Position numbers and translations under genes: made by a program
Shown: in pieces, positions 1 to 7,454 of the stretch
Layout: each line of letters starts with the position of its first letter
Position numbering within the stretch: position 1 is the stretch's first letter
Assembly: GCA_964370035.1 (NCBI GenBank)
Contig: CAYJGT010000013.1
Location: forward strand, 1 to 32,135
DNA length: 32,135 nt
Direction: 5' to 3'
From: CAYJHC01 sp964370035
Lineage (GTDB): Bacteria; Bacillota; Clostridia; Peptostreptococcales; Anaerovoracaceae
Notes under the pieces: model-generated
Database searches by the model: none
Told to the model about the DNA's origin: nothing
What the model saw: the letters and a program-made list of their open reading frames with translations, nothing else

Positions 1-1
1 A

Positions 2-79
2 CCTGTAGGTGCCATTACATCTTTTTTAGGCGCACCTTTATTTTTGTGGCTTCTAGTTAAGGAAGGGAGACGTTTATGA
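2..79 (+). CDS. FecCD-type ABC transporter permease, C-terminal end only
   Basis: Only the last 25 codons are in the window, so the start is missing. They read as a proline-glycine rich segment (PVGAITSFLGAPLF) followed by a short basic tail (VKEGRRL), which is the usual C-terminus of the FecCD/BtuC family of inner-membrane permeases for iron-siderophore, haem, cobalamin or other metal chelates. The stop codon overlaps the start of the next gene (ATGA, 76-79). That is translational coupling to the ATPase and confirms that both belong to one importer. The substrate cannot be told from this fragment. Confidence 0.75.
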   Translation, partial: PVGAITSFLGAPLFLWLLVKEGRRL

Positions 80-831
80 TAAAGATTAGTAATTTAGACT
101 TCTCCTATAGTAAGAGTGAAGAAAAAATACTTCTAGATATAAATACAGATTTTCAAAAAGGTAGAGTAAAGGGTATATTAGGGAATAATGGGGCTGGGAA
201 AAGTACGTTAATAAAGTGTATAAACAGGACATTTGAATTTATTAGCGGTGAAATTCTAATTGATGGTAGAAGTTCAGAAGAGTTTAATAAAAAAGAAATG
301 GCTCAAGAGATAGCTTATATTTCCCAAAATGAAAGACCTACCCACAGCCTAGTGTTTGATACTGTATTGCTAGGAAGGAAGCCGTATATAAAATGGGATC
401 CAACTGAAGAAGATAAAGGCATAGTTGTGGAAATACTAAATAAACTACAAATAGTTCAATTATCTATGCGGCATTGCGACGAACTTTCAGGGGGGGAATT
501 TCAAAAAGTTCTTTTAGCCCGAGCATTGGCGCAGAAACCAAAGTTTTTACTATTAGATGAGCCTACGAGTAATTTGGATCCTAAAAATCAAATGGAGATG
601 ATGGAAACTATAAGTGAAATAGCAATAAAGGAAGAAATTGGTGTTGCAGTAGTCCTTCATGATCTTAACTTAGCAATTAAGCACTGTACAGATTTTATTT
701 TTTTGAAAAATGGTATGATTCAGGCACAAGGAGGTAGAGAAGTATTCACTACAAAAACTATTAAAGATGTGTATAATATAGAAGTGGAGATAATTGATTA
801 CAAAGATAGACCAGTGGTAGTGCAAGTTTAA
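76..831 (+). CDS. ABC transporter ATP-binding protein, FecE/FhuC/BtuD type
   Basis: Cytoplasmic ATPase that powers a binding-protein-dependent importer of metal chelates or corrinoids. All nucleotide-binding elements are intact: Walker A GNNGAGKST (residues 36-44), Q-loop Gln84, signature LSGGE (137-141), Walker B FLLLDEP (157-163), and an H-loop His in VLHDLN near residue 196. At 251 aa it is the usual length of the family. The start overlaps the stop of the upstream FecCD permease by 4 bp, and the FmdE-family gene follows 18 bp later, so the three form one operon. The FecCD partner puts it in the iron/haem/B12 group rather than the sugar or amino-acid groups. The pairing with FmdE suggests a metal or metallocofactor substrate, but this is inference. 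Confidence 0.9.
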   Translation: MIKISNLDFSYSKSEEKILLDINTDFQKGRVKGILGNNGAGKSTLIKCINRTFEFISGEILIDGRSSEEFNKKEMAQEIAYISQNERPTHSLVFDTVLLGRKPYIKWDPTEEDKGIVVEILNKLQIVQLSMRHCDELSGGEFQKVLLARALAQKPKFLLLDEPTSNLDPKNQMEMMETISEIAIKEEIGVAVVLHDLNLAIKHCTDFIFLKNGMIQAQGGREVFTTKTIKDVYNIEVEIIDYKDRPVVVQV

Positions 832-849
832 TTAACGAGGAGATTTAAT

Positions 850-1398
850 ATGAAAAACATAAGAGAATTAACTAAAGGTGAAATGTGGAATAGAGTGCTA
901 GATTTTCATGGGCATACTTGTGGAGGGTTGGCTATAGGATTTCAGGCTGCTAGATATGCAATTGAATTACTGGATTTACAATTTTCCGAAGATGAGCAAG
1001 TTGTTTGCATTGCAGAAAATGATGCTTGTGGAATAGATGCAATTCAAGTGTTGATAGGGTGTAGCATTGGAAAAGGGAATTTATTATTCCACATGACTGG
1101 AAAGCAAGCATTTACATTTTTTAATAGAAAAACAGGGAAGTCTGTAAGAATTGTATTGCTAGAAAGACCTAAGAATATGAGTAAGAAAGATTCATTTGAA
1201 TATATTATGAGCAGGGATCCAGAAAATCTTTTTGAAATTAAGGAGGCAAAACTAAAACTTCCAGTAGAGGCTAAGATTTTTGATTCTTATCCTTGTGGTA
1301 GTTGTGGAGAAATGACAGGGGCTAACTGGATTAGAGTTAAAGGGGATGAAAAGTACTGTGTAGACTGCTATGAAACTTATAATAGATTTGAAGTTTAA
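850..1398 (+). CDS. FmdE-family protein with C-terminal zinc ribbon
   Basis: 182-aa soluble protein related to FmdE, named after a protein of the tungsten/molybdenum formylmethanofuran dehydrogenase locus of methanogens. In bacteria the family is not tied to that enzyme and its function is not settled. The N-terminal domain carries the family signature FHGHTCGG (residues 19-26; H20, H22 and C24 are probable metal ligands) and the second cysteine cluster in ENDACGIDAIQ. A zinc knuckle closes the protein: C149-x2-C152 and C170-x2-C173. A good ribosome binding site (AACGAGGAG) precedes the ATG. It sits 18 bp after a metal-chelate ABC ATPase, so a role in handling the imported metal or cofactor is likely but inferred. 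Confidence 0.85.
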   Translation: MKNIRELTKGEMWNRVLDFHGHTCGGLAIGFQAARYAIELLDLQFSEDEQVVCIAENDACGIDAIQVLIGCSIGKGNLLFHMTGKQAFTFFNRKTGKSVRIVLLERPKNMSKKDSFEYIMSRDPENLFEIKEAKLKLPVEAKIFDSYPCGSCGEMTGANWIRVKGDEKYCVDCYETYNRFEV

Positions 1399-1497
1399 AA
1401 AAATAATATAAAAACAATGCAATATAGTTTAATAGAAAGAAGCTTATAAAATGTTGATTTAGATTTCTTTCTCCTTATAATAAAGCACAAGAAAAAT

Positions 1498-1523
1498 AGC
1501 GTAGTAACAGAAGTTGCTACGCT
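1498..1523. terminator. Hairpin, possible terminator after the FmdE gene
   Basis: An 11-bp stem with one G-T wobble (AGCGTAGTAAC / GTTGCTACGCT) and a 4-nt AGAA loop. On the plus strand it is followed only by ATAATTATTT, a weak U tract. On the minus strand it is followed by ATTTTTCTT, a better tract, although no convincing minus-strand gene reads into it. The rest of the 1399-1824 intergenic stretch holds only the short direct repeat listed separately and AT-rich sequence. Confidence 0.5.
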
Positions 1524-1703
1524 ATAATTATTTGGCTGTTAATTATATTTACTTCTTTGATAAAAGCAAGTCTTTGAAAAAGTGTATAGAAAACAAATGG
1601 GTATAATAATTTTCTATTTAGATGAAAATGATAGAGCATAGTAAGACATTGCGTATTTTTAACTATATCTGTGCTCAAGTGAATTGGAATAGTGAAATGC
1701 ATG

Positions 1704-1745
1704 AAGTTTTGTGGTTAATAACCCTACAAGTTTTGTGGTTAATAA
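1704..1745. repeat. Two copies of an 18-bp direct repeat upstream of the deacetylase
   Basis: The 18-mer AAGTTTTGTGGTTAATAA occurs at 1704-1721 and again at 1728-1745, a 24-bp period. The copies lie 80-120 bp upstream of the deacetylase start and just before an AT-rich promoter-like zone with TATAAT-like words at 1781-1786 and 1794-1799. A two-site binding element for a regulator is possible, as is a small tandem duplication. Confidence 0.7.
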
Positions 1746-1824
1746 TGATATACTTACTATGAATTGAGTTCAAAAAGATATATAATAATAGTATATAATT
1801 TAACGATAACGAAAAGGAAACTGA

Positions 1825-3480
1825 ATGAATGAAGCGAAAAAGGCAACTAAAAAAACAAAAAATACAGAAAAAAGAACTAAGGAAACCTCAAAAAAAATGA
1901 AAATTCAAAATGAGCCCCTCGAAGTAGAAGAAGGGAAGGAGTTTGAAAAAAAGCTTGAAAATAAAATCTGTGAAAAGCAGGTGGTAAAAAATCCTAAAGA
2001 GACTACTGATATAGAGAACAGTGAGAATGCGACTTTTACTGTTTTCGAGTCAACAAATACAGAAAGTGAAAAGCTAGGCAAAATTAATGAACTGAAGGGG
2101 TTGCCATTTAAGTGGCTAAAATCTATTAGACAGATTAAAGAAAATGATCCAAGAAATTTTACGGCCGGCGTAGCCTTAGTTGGGAGCGTGATTGTAGTTT
2201 TAATAATTATTACTATGATGGCGGTCAATAGTGGAAGCCTTTCAATTCTGACTAAAGCTGAAGAAAAAATGCCTAGCGTTAACAAGGAGAGTAAATATGT
2301 AGGAGATTTATTTGGAAAAGAAAAAACGATTGTTTATTATCCAGATTTACCTGGAGAAGATGGAAAAGCTGTAAAAAGAAATGCAAGTAAAATACTTTTT
2401 GAGAATAAGGAGCATGGCGGTACATTATCTATAGATTATTCTATGACTAATTTTAACGATAAATATATTGGAATAAAATACCCTGATTTAAAAGAGGATA
2501 ACACCTACTTTTTTTCACTTGAAGGGGAAAAAATTACCGCTGAAGTACTTGATGATTTTTTAAAATTTCATATAAAAATGGCTACTAAAGCAAATATGAA
2601 AAAAAAAGAAAGCCTAAGTGAGTATGCAAGTTCTACTGAATTTAAAGAAAAACTAGAAGCTGGAGAAATTCCTTATGAATTTACTATTACAGATAATGAG
2701 ATAAATATCATATATAATGATATTTATAAAGAGGAGAATTTGCAATTTGCTTTGCCCTTAGATACATTTTCCGACCATATTGATTTGGATTTAGGAGTTG
2801 AACAAGCCAACCCGAATATGAAGGCCATTAGCCCTATTAGATATGTTGATCCGGACAAACCAATGATTGCACTTACATTTGATGATGGACCGTTAGAAGA
2901 AAACACTAGGGAAATTGTAGAAGAACTATATAAGTATGATGGGGCAGCAACATTTTATGTCCTTGGAGGAATGACATCTAGGACTTCACAACATCAAATA
3001 ATAATTGATATGGTAAATATGGGAAATGAAATAGGGTCCCATAGCATCACTCATCCCAATCTATCTGCATTAGCTAATTCTGATGAAAAGAAAGATGCAA
3101 AGAGATTACATAATGAGCTATATGGAACGCAAGAAGATGTGAAAAATATTACTGGAGGATATGTTGTTGAAACTTTTAGGCCTCCTTATGGTCTTGCAAA
3201 CAAGAAGGTTAGAGCTAAGGGCAATTTTCCATTTATATACTGGGATGTTGATTCTCAAGATTGGAGCTTGAGAAATTCGGAAAAGATTTATAATGGAGTT
3301 ATGAAGGACGTGGAAGATGGGGATGTGGTTCTGCTTCATGATATACACAAAGAAACAGTACCAGCTTCAATAAAGTTAATTCAAAATCTTTCTGAACAGG
3401 GTTACCAATTGGTTACTGTTAGTGAGCTTATGGAAGCAAAGGGTCTAGAAATGGAGCCGCATCAAATATACTTTTGGTAA
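1825..3480 (+). CDS. Membrane-anchored polysaccharide deacetylase (PgdA-like)
   Basis: 551-aa enzyme expected to de-N-acetylate GlcNAc of peptidoglycan outside the membrane, which gives lysozyme resistance. Residues 1-110 are a very Lys/Glu-rich, probably cytoplasmic region without a fold I recognise. One membrane segment lies at about 111-134. An extracellular middle domain (about 155-320) resembles the region before the catalytic domain in PgdA-type enzymes. The NodB domain (about 345-540) has every catalytic motif: TFDDGP (351-356, metal Asp354), HSITH (His406 and His410), RPPYG (from Arg452), DVDSQDW, and LLHDIH (catalytic His505). The ribosome binding site is modest (AAAGGAAA). It appears to be a single-gene unit. 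The long charged N-terminus is the odd feature. Confidence 0.88.
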   Translation: MNEAKKATKKTKNTEKRTKETSKKMKIQNEPLEVEEGKEFEKKLENKICEKQVVKNPKETTDIENSENATFTVFESTNTESEKLGKINELKGLPFKWLKSIRQIKENDPRNFTAGVALVGSVIVVLIIITMMAVNSGSLSILTKAEEKMPSVNKESKYVGDLFGKEKTIVYYPDLPGEDGKAVKRNASKILFENKEHGGTLSIDYSMTNFNDKYIGIKYPDLKEDNTYFFSLEGEKITAEVLDDFLKFHIKMATKANMKKKESLSEYASSTEFKEKLEAGEIPYEFTITDNEINIIYNDIYKEENLQFALPLDTFSDHIDLDLGVEQANPNMKAISPIRYVDPDKPMIALTFDDGPLEENTREIVEELYKYDGAATFYVLGGMTSRTSQHQIIIDMVNMGNEIGSHSITHPNLSALANSDEKKDAKRLHNELYGTQEDVKNITGGYVVETFRPPYGLANKKVRAKGNFPFIYWDVDSQDWSLRNSEKIYNGVMKDVEDGDVVLLHDIHKETVPASIKLIQNLSEQGYQLVTVSELMEAKGLEMEPHQIYFW

Positions 3481-3644
3481 TATTAATAAGTATTATAGGT
3501 TAGGTTTGATTATGCGGGTACAGTGTTTATGGAAGAATATTTTATCTCATATGAAAATTGCAAAGTTAGAAAATTTTAAGATTAAATAAATTGAATCATA
3601 GTTGAAGAGTAACTATGAAGAATATACATAAAGGGGTAGAACTT

Positions 3645-4553
3645 ATGCCTTTTGAAGTTATTAAACTAGATATGCCTAATATTAAAGGCAAGACCATACT
3701 ATGGGATGATAGAATAGAAGGGTTGTCTGTGGCAGCTGAAACAAATAGTATTTTATCAAAAGTAAAACCTAGAAACAGTATTTTGATTAAACTTCCAGAG
3801 TGGAATGGCAAAGAAAATGAAGAAGAGTATATTTGTCAAATTAAAAAAAATTTTCAAGAAGGTTTAAATAAAGCAATAGAGAAAAAGATTAGTAAGGTTA
3901 GTATTCCGATAACTAAAAATAATCTTAATGGAGGAGTTGTATGGAGGGATCTTGCAGCTTTAGAAAGTGTTGTGGTAGATAGTCTTATAAAAAGCAAATT
4001 GGATATTGAATTATTAATTGAAAATAACAATGAGGATTTGCTAGAGAAGGGTTTTGCAAAAGACATGCTAGATTATGTTTTAAGAAATTTTCAAATTAAT
4101 AGAAAACTTTCAAGCATAGAATCAAGCCCTAATTTGATGGAACTTTGTACTATTTACGGAGCAACTGATTTGATAATTCCCAAAAAAGAAGAGGAAAAGA
4201 AGATTGCTTATGGGGCAATACAAGAAGGTCTAGCAATTAGGCTAAATGAATTGAACTTGACAGTTGAAGAGCTTTCAGCCAAAACAGGTTTAGATGAAAA
4301 GATTATTTATTACATAAAAAACAACTTGAACAGTGTTCTTCAAAAGGAGGAACTAATTAGTTTGGTTGTTGGATTAGAAATGGATAGTAAAAAAGCGAGA
4401 GATGTATTAAAGAAAGCTGGGTATCAACTAACGGCAAGTTCAAAAGCAGATTTGATTTTTGCGTATTTTATTGATAAAATGGTGGGCAGCGTATATTTGC
4501 TTAAATTAGCTTTATTTCAGAGTGGACAAAGCACAAATCTAAGCCACAGATAG
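3645..4553 (+). CDS. Possible degenerate macro-like domain with C-terminal HTH-like domain
   Basis: 302-aa protein of unknown function. I chose the ATG at 3645 because AAGGGG stands 8 nt before it; the ATG at 3615 has no such site. Residues 60-130 look like the last helices and strands of a macro (ADP-ribose binding) domain: a helix, then SIPI, then a long helix and a strand in DIELLIENNN. The Gly-rich loops that hold ADP-ribose in true macro domains are not recognisable, so binding may be lost. Residues about 185-290 contain an HTH-like helical unit (LTVEELSAKTGLDEKIIYYIKN) and a tail ending in SKADLIFAYFIDK and ALFQSGQ. I recall this tail type from clostridial macro-domain proteins. The gene ends 49 bp before rdgB. 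The family assignment is inference from pattern. Confidence 0.5.
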   Translation: MPFEVIKLDMPNIKGKTILWDDRIEGLSVAAETNSILSKVKPRNSILIKLPEWNGKENEEEYICQIKKNFQEGLNKAIEKKISKVSIPITKNNLNGGVVWRDLAALESVVVDSLIKSKLDIELLIENNNEDLLEKGFAKDMLDYVLRNFQINRKLSSIESSPNLMELCTIYGATDLIIPKKEEEKKIAYGAIQEGLAIRLNELNLTVEELSAKTGLDEKIIYYIKNNLNSVLQKEELISLVVGLEMDSKKARDVLKKAGYQLTASSKADLIFAYFIDKMVGSVYLLKLALFQSGQSTNLSHR

Positions 4554-4602
4554 AGTGAAAAAGAAACTCCATAGTATGAGCTGGAGTAACATGAGGAGAA
4601 AA

Positions 4603-5354
4603 ATGAAAAAAATAATAGCAGCATCGCAAAATAAAAAGAAAATAATTGAAATGGAAAACATCACTAAAGAATTTGGAATGTTTATAATTCCAAGAGATGA
4701 AGCTGGAATCCCAAAAGANNNNNNNNNNNNNNNNNNNNNNNNNNNNNNNNNNNNNNNNNNNNNNNNNNNNNNNNNNNNNNNNNNNNNNNNNNNNNNNNNN
4801 NNNNNNNNNNNNNNNNNNCTAAAGAATTTGGAATGTTTATAATTCCAAGAGATGAAGCTGGAATCCCAAAAGAGATTCAAGTTGTTGAAGATGGCAGTAC
4901 CTTTGAAGAAAATTCATATAAGAAGGCAAAGGAGATAATGGATGTTTGTGGCGAAATCACAATTGCAGATGATTCGGGATTAGAAGTTGATTATTTAGAT
5001 GGTGCCCCTGGTGTATATTCTGCTAGGTTCGCAGGGCCTGAATGTAATGATGATGCCAATAATAAAAAACTAAAAGAACTGCTAGAAAAAGTCCCTTTTG
5101 AAAAGAGGCGTGGTAGGTTTGTTTCGGTAATTACAATGGTCTTCCCAGATGGTAAAGTGATTACAGCAAGAGGGGAAGTAGAAGGCCACATTTTGTTTGA
5201 AGAACAGGGAAAAGAAGGGTTTGGATATGATCCTCTATTTCAACCTTTGGGATATGAAATAAGCTTTGGACAATTCACTCAAGAAGATAAGAATAAAATT
5301 AGTCATAGAGGGAAAGCTTTAAGAGAGTTGAGAAGATTACTTTTAGAAAAATAA
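4603..5354 (+). CDS. rdgB: XTP/dITP diphosphatase, split by an assembly gap
   Basis: House-cleaning nucleotidase that hydrolyses dITP, XTP and dHapTP to the monophosphates and keeps deaminated purines out of DNA. Hallmarks are ASQNKKK near the N-terminus (the S/T-x-N-x-x-K phosphate site), DDSGLEVDYL with GAPGVYSARF, GFGYDPLF, and SHRGKAL near the end. The start at 4603 has GAGGAGA just upstream. The 100 N at 4719-4818 break the reading frame. Removing the gap plus one copy of the flanking 55-bp duplicate (155 bp in all) restores one open frame of 198 aa, the normal family length. The break is therefore an assembly artefact and not a pseudogene. The YihY gene follows 18 bp later and is probably co-transcribed. 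Confidence 0.92.
4664..4873. repeat. 55-bp duplicate flanking the gap (contig overlap)
   Basis: Positions 4664-4718 and 4819-4873 are identical, and both code for the same stretch of RdgB ending at GIPK. The left copy is the last sequence before the N run and the right copy the first after it. This is what two contigs that share a k-mer-length end look like when they are joined with Ns instead of merged. Confidence 0.95.
4719..4818. other. Assembly gap of exactly 100 N
   Basis: One hundred unresolved bases inside rdgB. The round length is a scaffolder placeholder and not a measured distance. The flanking sequences are identical for 55 bp, which means the two contigs overlap and the true gap length is probably minus 55. 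Confidence 0.98.
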
Positions 5355-5372
5355 AATAAGTAAGGATAGATA

Positions 5373-6209
5373 ATGAAGAGGATATTTGTAATAATACTAT
5401 TAATAATAAAAAGATTTAGTAATCCTTACTACCAAGGAATGGCAGCTCAACTTTCTTTTTACTTTACACTGTCAGTTGTGCCAATGCTTGTCCTTATCTC
5501 GCAAGTACTAGGAATAGTTTTTGGAGAAAGTTTAGAATCGGCAGTTGCCTGGTTAACGGAACGTGGAGATGATGAAATGATAAACTCTCTTATTGGAGCC
5601 ATAACCTATGAAACAGCATATGGCACTAATGTGGTGTTAGCGGTTATATTAATTTGGGCCGCCTCAAGATCTCAGTTTTCTTTAATGAGAATAGCCAACT
5701 TCACCTTTTCGAACGGCGAGTACACAGGGAAAGGGTATATTATTGATAGATTAAAAGCGATACCAGTAACGGTATTTACTTTATTGACTGTGATGGTGGG
5801 GATACTAGTTTTGGTTTATGGTGAGCAATTGTTGAATTTTGCCTTTAGTGTTGTAGGTTTAAAAGAGAATGGGACTATTGTGTGGTTGAGTGTCAGGTGG
5901 CCAATTGCTTTAGGCATGTTCTTTTTGATGGTGTTATTTAACTACTACATAATGCCTCAGGAAAAGCAACCGTTGAAGACGCAGCTCCCAGGGGCGGTAT
6001 TTGCATCGGCAGGAATGCTACTGGTTACCTATGTATATTCGATTTATATAAGTAGAGCAACAACATACGATATTATTTATGGTTCCCTTTCTTCGGTGGC
6101 TGCATTGCTGCTATGGTTTTATTTATTAGCTTGGGTTCTTTGTCTTGGAATATTGTTTAATAAGGCGTGGGAAGATTATAGAACTTTAAATGGGAATACA
6201 AAAAAGTAA
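5373..6209 (+). CDS. YihY/UPF0761 family inner-membrane protein
   Basis: 278-aa integral membrane protein of the YihY/BrkB family, formerly mis-annotated as ribonuclease BN. The substrate and function are not established. The N-terminal signature QLSFYFTLSVVPMLV is typical, and about six hydrophobic segments follow, including TVFTLLTVMVGILVLV, WPIALGMFFLMVLFNYYIMP and LLLWFYLLAWVLCLGILFN near the end. No catalytic motif is visible. AAGGATAG precedes the ATG. It lies 18 bp after rdgB, so the two are likely one transcript. The length agrees with the family. Confidence 0.85.
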   Translation: MKRIFVIILLIIKRFSNPYYQGMAAQLSFYFTLSVVPMLVLISQVLGIVFGESLESAVAWLTERGDDEMINSLIGAITYETAYGTNVVLAVILIWAASRSQFSLMRIANFTFSNGEYTGKGYIIDRLKAIPVTVFTLLTVMVGILVLVYGEQLLNFAFSVVGLKENGTIVWLSVRWPIALGMFFLMVLFNYYIMPQEKQPLKTQLPGAVFASAGMLLVTYVYSIYISRATTYDIIYGSLSSVAALLLWFYLLAWVLCLGILFNKAWEDYRTLNGNTKK

Positions 6210-6361
6210 AACTGCTGCTTGAAAATTGGTAGCAAAAGATGGATTAATATATTATAGCTCAGTAAAGGAGTTAAAGGTATCCCAAGTATATTTTGATACC
6301 AATATAATTCAAAAGGGGTAATGAAAACTAAATAAAACAATAACTAGAAGGAGGATTTCTG

Positions 6362-6886
6362 ATGACAAAGAGAGTAAAGTGCTTGATGCTCTTTGTGGTG
6401 GCTTTGTGTATTTCATCATTAAGCAGTTGTGATAGCGATTATTCTAATAACGAAGAATATTTATTTACTATAAACGTAGAAACCATTGAAGAAGAGGCGG
6501 TGGAGTATTTTAACTTAGATGAAGAACATATAGATGAAATCCATACAGTTCTTGTTGAAGAACATGACAGGTTATTATATGATGTGAAAATATATGTAGG
6601 AGAAAAAAAATATTCATTAAAAGCGGATGCTGGCACTGGATTGATTATTAGTTGTGATGATGGGCAAAGTCAATTTGAAATCTTGCCAACAGAGGGAAAT
6701 GGCTTTTATGGACTTGACCTTGCGACAGGAAAAGCACTAAACTCAGTAGGGCTAAGTAGAAAAGAGGTGGATGCCGCTTTGAATGTTCTCGATATCAAGA
6801 ATAAAGTGTATAATGTTCAATACTATTATAAAGGAAATAAATATACTATTAAAGTAGATGCTTCAACAGGAGAAATAATGGAATAA
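6362..6886 (+). CDS. Lipoprotein with two PepSY-like domains
   Basis: 174-aa exported protein. A basic N-terminus and hydrophobic stretch end in the lipobox LSSC, with Cys23 as the lipidated residue, so it should be tethered to the outer face of the membrane. Two PepSY-like repeats follow: about 35-90, ending in KKYSLKADAGTGLII, and about 120-174, ending in NKYTIKVDASTGEIME. PepSY domains are often linked to inhibition or chaperoning of extracellular peptidases, but no peptidase lies nearby. The ribosome binding site GAAGGAGG is strong. Its 151-bp upstream region has a TATAAT at 6303-6308, a 6-bp dyad (GGTATC...GATACC, 6276-6300) and a four-codon mini-ORF (6321-6335) with its own AAAAGGGG. 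A bidirectional terminator follows directly. Confidence 0.8.
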   Translation: MTKRVKCLMLFVVALCISSLSSCDSDYSNNEEYLFTINVETIEEEAVEYFNLDEEHIDEIHTVLVEEHDRLLYDVKIYVGEKKYSLKADAGTGLIISCDDGQSQFEILPTEGNGFYGLDLATGKALNSVGLSRKEVDAALNVLDIKNKVYNVQYYYKGNKYTIKVDASTGEIME

Positions 6887-6887
6887 A

Positions 6888-6919
6888 AAAACGGGTATAC
6901 ATGATGTAGTGCCCGTTTT
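6888..6919. terminator. Bidirectional terminator between convergent genes
   Basis: An 8-bp stem AAAACGGG / CCCGTTTT around a 15-nt loop, with an A run on its left and a short T run on its right. It lies between the plus-strand lipoprotein gene (ends 6886) and the minus-strand SEC-C gene (ends 6942), so it can stop transcription from both sides. Confidence 0.75.
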
Positions 6920-6941
6920 AATCATTCTACGCTTCAATTTA

Positions 6942-7436
6942 CTATTTCCCGCAACAATGCTTGTATTTTTTGTTGCTGCCGCAATTACAAGGTTCATTTC
7001 TGCCAGGTGTTTTTTCTTTGACAACGGTTTTCGATTTTTTATAATTTTTATATATTGTTGCCCTTTCTTCTTGACTTAGCACGTTATCCCAAGCTTCTAT
7101 AGTATATAAATGTTCTGCGTCAACATCTAGCATATTGTAAAAAAGCTTTTCAAAATCAATATCTAAGTTAATTTCAGCATCTTCTTGGATTTCACTTGTT
7201 TGTATTGGTTTATTTAAGCTGGTATTAATTCCGTCAAAAAAACCTGTTACCATAACTTTTGAAAGTTCGAATTTTTCTGCAAGTCCTGAAACAGTTCCAG
7301 TGAATTCTGGCTTTTCTAATTCTAATATATGAGTATATAGTTTAATTTCTGCATCACTATACTCTTTCCAAAAGTTGTCAAAAGTATCTTCGTTTTGATT
7401 TGATGTTAAGGTTTCCCACTCTTTAAATAATGACAT
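6942..7436 (-). CDS. SEC-C zinc-motif protein
   Basis: 164-aa soluble protein. The last about 20 residues form a SEC-C motif, GRNEPCNCGSNKKYKHCC, the zinc-binding tail first known from SecA, where it contacts SecB and ribosomes. The first about 130 residues are acidic and helical and resemble the uncharacterised proteins that carry this tail in clostridia. No catalytic motif is visible. TAGGAGG precedes the start on the minus strand. It follows hom by 18 bp, so both are read from the hom promoter. No functional link between them is obvious. Confidence 0.8.
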   Translation of the reverse strand: MSLFKEWETLTSNQNEDTFDNFWKEYSDAEIKLYTHILELEKPEFTGTVSGLAEKFELSKVMVTGFFDGINTSLNKPIQTSEIQEDAEINLDIDFEKLFYNMLDVDAEHLYTIEAWDNVLSQEERATIYKNYKKSKTVVKEKTPGRNEPCNCGSNKKYKHCCGK

Positions 7437-7454
7437 TTTTTCCTCCTAATTTAA

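Noticed and set aside
1517..1702. 61-codon minus-strand frame in the intergenic region before the deacetylase
   Set aside because: No ribosome binding site and no recognisable protein features; it starts inside the terminator-like hairpin region and is AT-rich by composition.
3615..3644. Upstream ATG start for the macro-like/HTH-like protein
   Set aside because: No Shine-Dalgarno at a usable distance. The ATG at 3645 has AAGGGG eight bases before it.
4555..4842. A separate 95-codon gene across the N run
   Set aside because: It reads through the placeholder Ns in an arbitrary frame. The real frame is rdgB, which needs removal of 155 bp.
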